A DNA stretch of 64,000 bases. Origin: Phyto melanocephala (Eukaryota; Arthropoda; Insecta; Diptera; Rhinophoridae). Both the position numbers and the translations under genes were made by a program. Positions 56,394-64,000 of this stretch are shown here, one piece after another (position 1 is the first letter of the stretch; the number at the start of each line of letters is the position of its first letter). Under the pieces are notes generated by a model. The model saw nothing but the letters and a program-made list of their open reading frames with translations, was not told where the DNA came from and searched no databases. The DNA is taken from positions 10,011,001 to 10,075,000 of the forward strand of contig OW799234.1 of assembly GCA_941918925.1 (NCBI GenBank), given 5' to 3'.

Positions 56394-57110
56394 AACAAGT
56401 AACAGTGCTATATTCGGCCGTGCCGAATCTTATATACCCTTCACAACGTGTAGTCATGCAATAATAATTGTTTGTATCACCATTCATCCCATATAAAATA
56501 CGTGCATACGTACACGTTAGAATAAATGTGGCATCGAATCCCAGCTGAGCCAAAAAAATTTTATTTTATTTTATTTTATTTAATATATTATTTATATTTT
56601 TTTTAAATTTTTTTAAAAAATTTTTTAGAAAAATTTTTTGAAATTTATTTTTAAATTTTTTTAAAATTTTTTTTTTTTGTAGTTTTTTTTTATTGTTTTT
56701 TTCTTATTTTAAATATCTTTTTTTTTGTAATTTTTTTTGTTTGGTATGTTTTTTACATGTATGTATGTATGCATGTTGTTGTTGTAATTGTGAAAAAAAA
56801 ACGAGGTGGTCGTGGTTTTTTGCTCATATCTCAGAAAGTTATGGGGCGATTGTGCTGAATTTCAAAAGCGATTCATTCCTGGATATTTCCAAGAGATTGA
56901 GGAACATATAGTTGCTTCTAAAAGTTGATTTCAACCAACACACGGACAGACGGGCAGACGGACAGACGGTCAGGGCTTAATCGACTCCTCTATTCATAAG
57001 CTTTCAGAAAATATATACTTTATGGGGTCGGAAATGAAAATTGTAGAAATTACAAACGGAATGACAAAGCTATATATACCCTTGTGCACCACAGGTGAAG
57101 GGTATAAAAA
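56394..57110 (-). mobile_element. Hairpin-ended dispersed repeat
   Basis: Well-preserved copy. The left end contains the near-palindrome TTCGGCCGTGCCGAA and TATACCCTTCACAACGTG. The right end contains TATACCC, a spacer with GTGCACCACAGGTG, then AAGGGTATA, an inverted repeat. The interior has an AT-only tract (about 56555-56740) and the GACAGACGG run. The open frame across it is incidental. Confidence 0.8.
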
Positions 57111-58446
57111 GAAAATATCCAAAGACGGATAGATGACTGTTTGCTTGAATGTCTGTAGATGAGTGTAGAGCACTAGTATTTGTATGCTTTCTTGCTGCCA
57201 GCTATTAAGTGGCGCTTTTAAATGTTATACTGTAAGTATGTATACTTGGTGGCATGTAGTTATAAAGTAGCAGGAGCAGTACTAGTAAATACAGGGCAAA
57301 TTACATTTGCATTGTGTATTTTGGCATAACAATAGTCTAACGCATACAACCAAACAAACAGATTCGTCTTCATTGTGAATTTCCATGTACATATTTAAAC
57401 GCATACATATGGATGTATATCACTGCTTACATATTTACATTCTTGTATATGTACTACAGCAATTGAAAAGCATTGTTATGTTGTGGTTTAACGATTTGAA
57501 TTTCAGTTTATTTCTTTTCATGTTTTATTTTGTTGTTATTTTTTCCTTTATAAGTATGAATGTGTCTAGGTTTCTTATAAAAAAAAATATGAAAAAAAAA
57601 TTAAATAAAAAATCAGTCATTTGATGTCATTTTTGTCGTCATCTTCAACCCAATGACTAGAATTGTTGTTGACATTTTGAATATTCAAAATTGAATTTTC
57701 TACGTTTGCAAACAATGATGATGTGATTATGGTTTATTTATTTATTTTTATTTTTTTTTTTTTTGCCAACTTTGCTTTAGTCAACATTTGCTTATTTTCT
57801 GCATATTTTTTTTTATTTCGAGTATTTCATGTCAAATTGAATTGATGAAAATTGTCGTAAATGAATATAATTAAGTGTTAAAAGGATGATGGCACAATGC
57901 TAAAATATTTTTGCATAAAAGAAATATGTATGTTCATGAGTTCAAGTGGAACTGAAGTGAAAAATGAGCAAACAGCAAAGTTTTTACTTAACCGTATAGT
58001 TAAGGTTTACAAGTGTATGTGTGTTTTAGATGCTGCAATCACATACACTGACACGCTATTAAAAACAAAAAGCATAATGAAATCAAGACGTGACATCATA
58101 AATCTTGATTAATCTTATCAAAAGGGGAAATAAATCTTTAATAAAAAGTAGATTTTTTTTATAAAAAAACATATTCAAACCGACTTGTTTATTAACTCAA
58201 ATTTACCTTCAAAGAGTATTGCAACAAGTGTAAAAAGGTTTGCATTAACAAATTTCTACAACTGGTGGATTAAGTAAAAATTAATTTACTGTTTATTGAA
58301 ATAAAAATTAAGCTAAAAGCGCTGGTTTCCGTAATAAGAATAAGAAAAGTGCTGGAAAATTTAAGCCTATTGTTCACTGTGCTACACTCGTTACTAATAC
58401 AGAAGATTAGCACATGGACACCCCCCCAGTTTTATATGATGTCAGA
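57111..58446. other. Non-coding DNA, nothing recognised
   Basis: Short frames without motifs and a T run near 57749-57765. Little transposon signal. Confidence 0.45.
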
Positions 58447-58583
58447 CCTGGGTATCAATTCTCGTTCCATGAAATTATGAAATTAAAAGTTTTTGTGTGT
58501 AATATCATATGGTGCCACCATACCCTTTGCTATACAAAAACTATTTCATTTCACAGTTTCACAGAACGAGAATTGAGCCCCTG
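58447..58583. mobile_element. Palindromic MITE, copy 2
   Basis: Same arms (TTCTCGTTCCATGAAATT and inverted TTCTCGTTCTGTGAAACT) and loop (TGGTGCCACCATACCC) as 35093-35230. Outer CCTGGG and CCCCTGG. Confidence 0.8.
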
Positions 58584-59059
58584 GTCAAAATGTAAAGATT
58601 TCCTTAATATGCCTGCCACTAATAGCTGTCAGTTTATAACTCTTGTTTTGCAGATGTTCTCTATAAATCACACAAAAAGGACTTTTAAATAATCAGCAAC
58701 AACAAAACAAGTAGTAAAACAGATTTATTTGTTTACTGTGACGTTAAATAGAGAAATATTATGACAGTAGCACAAACTTGTCATAATTACAGCAAAAGCA
58801 GAATTTTAGCAGCAAGTTGTAGGTAAGTAAGTAAGAAAGTTGTGTAATTCATAGACCATTTGAAAGAGTAGTGAAAACCAGGGCAGATAATGGAGCATTA
58901 GGAGTGCAGTGTTTAAATATTAAAAAAAAATACAATTATTTTAAAAAAAATTTTTATATAAAACAAATTTATTTATTTGGTTGTTGGGTTTAAGCTGGTT
59001 TATATGCATTTCACTGGTGGTTATGCCAGTAAATCTTTACCCAAATTCTTGAAAAAGTT

Positions 59060-59640
59060 AAAAATGGAATAAATCAGAGAGGAATTTTTTAAGTTGATTA
59101 TAATTTGAATGTAACTTCTGGCATATGACCGCCACGGCTTACTCGAGGTCCAATTTTCTATGATCTTTTTTCAACATTTGTAGCCGTAAATCGACAATAA
59201 CGCGGCGAATGTTATCCTCTAAGTAGTCAATAGTTTCATGCTTATCAGCATAGACTAGTGTCTTTCCCACAGAAAATAGTCTAGCGGCGTTAAATCACAC
59301 GATCTTAGAGGCCAATTTAATAGTCCGAAATGAAATCAATTGTGGCGCAAGCTGTGTGACATGTTGTACCATCTTGTTGAAACCACAGCTCCCGAACATT
59401 ATGGTTGTTCAATTGATGAAGAAAAACTTCAGTAATCATGCCCTATAGCGGTCACCATTAACTGTAGCATTCTAAGCAGCATCAATTTTAAAGATCATCA
59501 AAGACATCAAACAGTCCGTTTTTCTTGATGTTACTGTATCTCAACGTACACTAAGAGATTATCATCACTCCAAATACAGCAGTTTTGTTTACTGACGTAT
59601 CCGTAAGCTTCATTAGTAAACAACACTTTCTTTTGAAAAT
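59060..59640 (-). mobile_element. DD41D-like mariner relic, C-terminal half
   Basis: Minus strand: NNHNVRELWFQQDGTTCHTA, CATIDFIS, then degraded sequence and RVSRGGHMPEVTFK. FSV.KTAVFGV-like sequence lies near 59570. Several stops. Confidence 0.7.
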
Positions 59641-59775
59641 CGGAATCAACTGCAATTTTGTTTAAGGCCCATTCTCCGAATCTACGCCTTTTTATTCCTA
59701 CGTCATCCTATTAATTTTTTTTTATTCTATAGGTACACAACCAAATAGCCAGGGTATTCCCCGTTGTTTCCGGCT

Positions 59776-60005
59776 CCGTAAATCGACTTATACCTCTGTA
59801 TAGGAAGTCGAAGACACTTGAACAATAATTAAAGATGAGTTTTATGGTTCTCTTCAAGTTAAAAATAACGTAGGTTCATGCACCGCAAGTCGACCTGTAC
59901 CATTGTATAGGAAGTCGGAGACATCTGAACAAATAATGATAATGAGTTTTATGGAACTCCTCCAGTTAGAATTAATTGAGTTTAATTGGTACTCCTCCAG
60001 TTAAA
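59776..60005 (+). repeat. Short tandem array upstream of the LINE, left part
   Basis: Two units about 107 bases apart share GTATAGGAAGTCG and GAGTTTTATGG (around 59784 and 59890). They are followed by GGTACTCCTCCAGTTAA units. The same CTCCTCCAGTT/CCTCCAATTA units continue after 60820, so the repeat at 60006-60820 interrupts the array. Probably the LINE 5' region. Confidence 0.6.
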
Positions 60006-60820
60006 ACAAGTAAAAGCGCTATATTCGGCCGTGCCGAATCTTATATACCCTTCACATCGTGTAGTCATGCAATAACAGTGGTTTGTGTCACCATTCATCC
60101 CATATGAAATACGTACATACATATAAAAACATACATATATAAAAACGTCCCATTGTAAAATTATAATTTCACGTATGTATGTTAAAAAAACAAAAAAAGA
60201 AAAAAAAATTTAAAAAAAAAAATTAAAAAAAAAAATTTTAAAAAAAATTAAAAAAAAAAAATTTTTTAAAAAATTATTATGTATATAATATATATAAAAC
60301 AAAAAAAAATTAAAAAAAAAATTAAAAAAAAATAATAAAAATATAAATAATATATTAAATAAAAAATAAAAAAAAAAAAATAAAAAAAAATTTTTTTGGC
60401 TCAGCTGGGATTCGATGCCACGTTTTCTCTAACCAGTATACACGTTTGTATGTATGTATGTTGTTGTTGTAATGTTGTTTTTGTGAAAAAAAAATCGAGG
60501 TGGTCGTGGGTTTTTGCTCATATCTCAGTTGTTTATGTACCGATGTTTCTGATTTTCAATAGCAATCTACTCCCAAATATTTCTGATATTTTAATACCTT
60601 ACCCGAGTCCAAGCGATGTCGGGGGGCTTCAAAAAGTTGATTTCAACATACACACGGACAGACGGTCAGACGGACAGACTGACAGCGCTTAATCGACTCC
60701 CCTATTCATAAGCTTTCAGAAAATGTATACTTTATGGGGTCGGAAATCAAAATTGTAGAAATTTCACATGGAATGACAAACCTATATATACCCTTTTTCA
60801 CTGTGTGAAGGGTATAAAAA
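60006..60820 (-). mobile_element. Hairpin-ended dispersed repeat inserted in the LINE 5' array
   Basis: It begins GCTATATTCGGCCGTGCCGAA and ends GTGTGAAGGGTATAAAAA. Inside are a long A-rich low-complexity tract, GGCTCAGCTGGGATTCGATG, GCTCATATCTCAG and GACAGACGGTCAGACGGACA, as in the other family members. Array units with the same wording flank it on both sides. Confidence 0.75.
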
Positions 60821-60888
60821 TGAGTTTAGTTGGTATTCCTCCAGTTGTAAATTTTTGAGTTTAGTTGGTACTCCTCCAATTAATCCAA

Positions 60889-61218
60889 TTAAAATATATG
60901 AAGCAAGCTGCTGTTTTTCGTCGTAACTCGGAAGACCTTCTGCGTCTATGCCATGCTGGTTTTGATTCTAATGAACCATTTTATATAAATGAAGCTCTAA
61001 CCAGATTTAACCACAATCTTCTTAAGGAAGCAATTAAGTTAAAACGGAAAAAAATACTCTCGTCAGTTTACACTCGCCGTGGCCGTATTTATGCCAAACG
61101 CTCTAAGTCCGATAGCGTGTTTTGTGTGGAGAATGTGCATCTTCTAGAAAATATCGAAACATCGAAAAACTCACCTGATAACTTTCCAGTTTCTGCAGTA
61201 GAAGGGTTTCGCCAGTAA
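60889..61218 (+). CDS. LINE ORF1 C-terminal part (CR1/L2-type non-LTR retrotransposon), 5'-truncated
   Basis: An open frame of about 110 residues reads FINEAL-type ORF1p tail sequence: FYINEALTRFNHNLLKEAIK, then RGRIYAKRS. This arrangement (NEALT..N..L...A...K, then a Tyr/Arg-rich strand) is common at the end of ORF1 proteins in CR1/L2/Jockey-like LINEs. The frame starts in degenerate repeat sequence upstream, so the N-terminal part of ORF1 is missing or rearranged. A 197-base gap separates it from ORF2. Confidence 0.6.
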   Translation, partial: LKYMKQAAVFRRNSEDLLRLCHAGFDSNEPFYINEALTRFNHNLLKEAIKLKRKKILSSVYTRRGRIYAKRSKSDSVFCVENVHLLENIETSKNSPDNFPVSAVEGFRQ

Positions 61219-61415
61219 TATTTTAAAATTTAAAACTGTCGTAATTATTTTTATAACTTATTTTTATTTTTGTATTTTTTTTATATCTTTCTTTTCTATT
61301 ATGCCATTTTATTTTAAATTTTTTGAGTTTTTCTTATTTGATGTTGTCATTTGCTTAATACTTTATTGTGACTTCTTCTAATATTCGGTCGAGTTCCAAA
61401 AACAACACTCATTCT

Positions 61416-64000
61416 ATGATTCGTATAATTGGTAAACAAAAGGTTGGTCTAAAAATTTGTCACTTAAATGCTCAAAGTCTTTTTTGTAAATTTGATGAAT
61501 TCCGATACATTTTTGAAAACTCAGGAATCGATGTAATTTGTATATCTGAAACATGGTTCAATCCAAAAAAGATAAAAAACTTTCAGGTCAAAATAGACGG
61601 CTATGATTTATTTCGAGCTGATAGGAACACTGGTAAGCGTGCTGGAGGAGTGGCAATTTATGTCAATAAACAATTACGTTCTAGATTTGTTTGCAAATCT
61701 ATCGATGAAGAATATGATTTTGTATTTATTGAACTTCTTTGTGATGAAAGTAAATGTCTCATTGGAGTTTTATATAGGCCTAGTGATTCACTAGATATTT
61801 CTCCGGTTGTAAATATGCTAGTGGAAAATTGTTTTTCTTACAGTGATATTATTCTTTCTGGAGACCTAAATGGAAATTTGCTCATTGATTCTGATCTCAT
61901 TTCACTTTTCCAACCTATTGGGCTTATAACTGTAAACACAACTATCCCCACTCACTTCACTTCAACTAGTAGTACCCTTATTGACGTGTTTTTTGTCTCT
62001 GATATTAGAAAAGTTATTTTGTATGAACAGTTTTCTTCTCCAAATTTTTCAAAACATGATGTCATTTATATGACCTATAACCTTCCTTATTTTAAACATG
62101 AAAAACCACAGTATATAACTTTCCGTGATTACAGGAATGTTAACTATGATGCTCTTTTAAATGAAATCAATATAATTAATTGGTCCAGTATCTATAGTAA
62201 TCCTGATATAAACCAACAGATATCCTTTTTTTATGAAGCAACCTCATACCTATACGACAAATACGTACCGGTTAGAAAGAAAACTGTTAAATCTTCTACT
62301 AAGCCTTGGTTTAATCAAAATATTTGTGATTTAATAGTTAGAAGAAATTCCGCTTACGATAAATGGAAAAGATATAAAACTACACAGTCAAATGAAATTT
62401 TTAAATCACTACGTAGATCTGTTACTAGGGAAGTAAAGTTAGCAAAGCAACGCTATTATAGTCGTGTATTTTCAGAGGCTATAGATACTAAAAATATGTG
62501 GAAAGAGATAAAGAAAATTGGTTATAAAGATGAAAGTGAATCGGTAAATCTTTCCACTTTTGAATTAAATGATTTGAACAGACAATTTACCTTAAATGAC
62601 TCAATTCCTCTTCGTTCTGACTCTTATGCAAATTTACCAGAGTGCAATCTGGATTCTTTATTTAGTTTTTCCTGCGTTAACCAGGAGGATGTTCTGGAAG
62701 CTTTTCTTTCCATAAAGTCAAAATCTATTGGTCTAGACGGTATGAATCCAATATTTATTAAAGCTATTTTACCACAGGTTTTACCCTATATTACACATAT
62801 TTTTAACACTATTTTTACAAAATCTATTTACCCTGATTTGTGGAAATGGGCAAAAGTAATTCCCTTGCCGAAATCAAATAATGAATATAGGCCAATTTCT
62901 GTACTTCCTTTTCTTTCGAAGGTTTTCGAAAAAATTATGAGCAAACAAATGAATGAACATATATCCAATAATAATCTTTTATCATCTAAGCAATCTGGTT
63001 TTCGCAGGAAAAGAGGGTGTATCACTACTTTAATTGATGTATCGGAAGATCTTCGGTTTATTGTTGACAGTGGTAATATTGCTTTTTTGACTTTATTGGA
63101 CCACTCTAAAGCTTTTGACTCAGTAGACCATGATATTCTTGTTAGGAAGCTTAAACATATTTTTGGTTATTCTAAAACCTCCTCTAAATTGGTTCTCTCT
63201 TACCTTCGGAATAGAGAGCAAGTAGTTGTCTCTAATGATAAGTCGTCTACCTCTGCGACTTTAAGTAGGGGTGTTCCGCAGGGGTCTATACTTGGCCCTC
63301 TTTTGTTTTCTATTTACATAAATGATCTACCACGTGTAGTTAATTCATGCAAAATGCACATGTACGCTGATGACGTTCAGTTATACACATCATGTAACGT
63401 ACGAGATGTGGAAAATTGTGTACTGAACCTGAATACTGAACTGAACCTCGTATTTGAATGGGCTAGGATGAATTGTCTTACCTTAAATCCGAAAAAATCT
63501 CAGTGCCTTGTTATTTTCAAAAGGATATATGATACCACTTTTCTTCCGAAAGTTAGTATTAATGGAGTGGATATTGCCTACGTTGCGAATGCTAAAAACC
63601 TAGGAATGATTTTTAATAATACCCTAACGTGGAATGATCAAATTAGCAAAGCTTCTGGTAAAGTTTATGGGATTCTCCGTAGTCTTTGGTCTTCTCAGTA
63701 CTACACACCGCTGAAAATAAGATTTGTTCTTGCAAAATCGTTTATCTTACCTACGCTTTTATATGGTTGTGAAATGTTGTCAGGTTGTGATAGTGCAAAC
63801 ATGGGTAAACTTACAAGCATCTTTAAAAGTATAGTTAGATATGTATATGGTTTACGCAAATATGATAGTATCTCCGCTTTTCTAAATAAAATTTATGGCA
63901 TTTCATTTGAAGACTATCTTAAATTTAGAGTTTTACTTATGGTTCATAAAATTATTTTCACTAAAGAACCCATTTACCTTTTCGAGCGATTTCAATTCAC
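61416..64000 (+). CDS. LINE ORF2: APE endonuclease plus reverse transcriptase, CR1/L2-like, runs off the window end
   Basis: The frame is open from ATG 61416 to the last base (861 full codons, no stop); it is the longest open frame in the window and is incomplete at the right edge. The APE-type endonuclease occupies roughly residues 1-230: HLNAQSL, ICISETW, GVAIYV, LYRPS, LSGDLN (from residue 147) and FSKHDVIYM. The reverse transcriptase begins near residue 435: GLDGMNP, YRPISVLPFLSKVFEK, QSGFRRKRG, LDHSKAFDSVDHD, GVPQGSILGPLLF and the catalytic YADDVQLY at residue 650. The thumb and C-terminal region follow (NAKNLGMIF, LLYGCEML). Clade assignment to the CR1/L2/Kiri group is from motif wording and is inference. 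The intact frame suggests recent mobility. Confidence 0.92.
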   Translation, partial: MIRIIGKQKVGLKICHLNAQSLFCKFDEFRYIFENSGIDVICISETWFNPKKIKNFQVKIDGYDLFRADRNTGKRAGGVAIYVNKQLRSRFVCKSIDEEYDFVFIELLCDESKCLIGVLYRPSDSLDISPVVNMLVENCFSYSDIILSGDLNGNLLIDSDLISLFQPIGLITVNTTIPTHFTSTSSTLIDVFFVSDIRKVILYEQFSSPNFSKHDVIYMTYNLPYFKHEKPQYITFRDYRNVNYDALLNEINIINWSSIYSNPDINQQISFFYEATSYLYDKYVPVRKKTVKSSTKPWFNQNICDLIVRRNSAYDKWKRYKTTQSNEIFKSLRRSVTREVKLAKQRYYSRVFSEAIDTKNMWKEIKKIGYKDESESVNLSTFELNDLNRQFTLNDSIPLRSDSYANLPECNLDSLFSFSCVNQEDVLEAFLSIKSKSIGLDGMNPIFIKAILPQVLPYITHIFNTIFTKSIYPDLWKWAKVIPLPKSNNEYRPISVLPFLSKVFEKIMSKQMNEHISNNNLLSSKQSGFRRKRGCITTLIDVSEDLRFIVDSGNIAFLTLLDHSKAFDSVDHDILVRKLKHIFGYSKTSSKLVLSYLRNREQVVVSNDKSSTSATLSRGVPQGSILGPLLFSIYINDLPRVVNSCKMHMYADDVQLYTSCNVRDVENCVLNLNTELNLVFEWARMNCLTLNPKKSQCLVIFKRIYDTTFLPKVSINGVDIAYVANAKNLGMIFNNTLTWNDQISKASGKVYGILRSLWSSQYYTPLKIRFVLAKSFILPTLLYGCEMLSGCDSANMGKLTSIFKSIVRYVYGLRKYDSISAFLNKIYGISFEDYLKFRVLLMVHKIIFTKEPIYLFERFQF

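Overview
The window looks like nuclear DNA of a higher fly (Diptera, Brachycera; a calyptrate such as a blowfly is my best guess). It is very AT-rich. It carries two insect-type vanin-like genes with short phase-conserved introns, and it is saturated with insect transposon families: mariner subgroups, Helitron, Jockey/R1-type and CR1/L2-type LINEs, tRNA-derived SINEs and foldback MITEs. The species call is inference; no marker gene settles it.

The only intact host genes I can support are two tandem, same-strand (minus) vanin/biotinidase-like amidohydrolase genes at about 28.6-41.8 kb. Each has four exons with introns in phases 0, 1 and 2. The spliced reading frames are fully open (535 and 532 codons) and keep the Glu-Lys-Cys triad of the nitrilase superfamily. 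Each encodes a signal peptide and a hydrophobic, GPI-like C-terminal tail. The upstream gene (41785-36971) ends 301 bases before the ATG of the downstream gene (36669-28607). Their long introns are packed with transposon remains: a 6.35-kb intron in the downstream gene, and 1.4-kb and 1.7-kb introns in the upstream gene.

Left of the genes (1-28.5 kb): LINE 3' remnants (0.4-1.3 kb), a TIR element (2.4-2.8 kb), a pogo/Tigger-like element with a nested foldback element and a Jockey RT fragment (3.5-5.5 kb), dispersed hairpin-ended repeats (5.8-8.0 kb), a complete non-autonomous Helitron (9.2-10.2 kb), a full SINE with target-site duplication (10.8-11.1 kb), a DD37E mariner (13.2-14.4 kb), mariner fragments and a 167-bp duplication (14.4-18.2 kb), a long AT-rich non-coding stretch (18.2-22.3 kb), LINE 3' ends (22.3-25.9 kb), a pogo/jerky transposase relic (25.9-26.7 kb), and a DD41D mariner plus a Helitron end (27.2-28.5 kb).

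Right of the genes (42-64 kb): mariner and LINE fragments (42.7-44.5 kb), repeat arrays (45.5-48.1 kb), a palindromic MITE (48.6 kb), a second LINE 3' end and tandem repeats (49.9-50.7 kb), several DD41D mariner relics including one with both TIRs (51-56.1 kb), a second SINE subtype (56.1 kb), more dispersed hairpin repeats, and a LINE whose ORF2 stays open for more than 861 codons to the window edge (61.4-64.0 kb).

I found no bacterial-type system, CRISPR array, rRNA or confident functional tRNA gene. The most informative signals are the shared 3' tails between SINEs and LINE 3' ends, a filled/empty-site pair for a MITE, and the parallel transposon load in the vanin introns.
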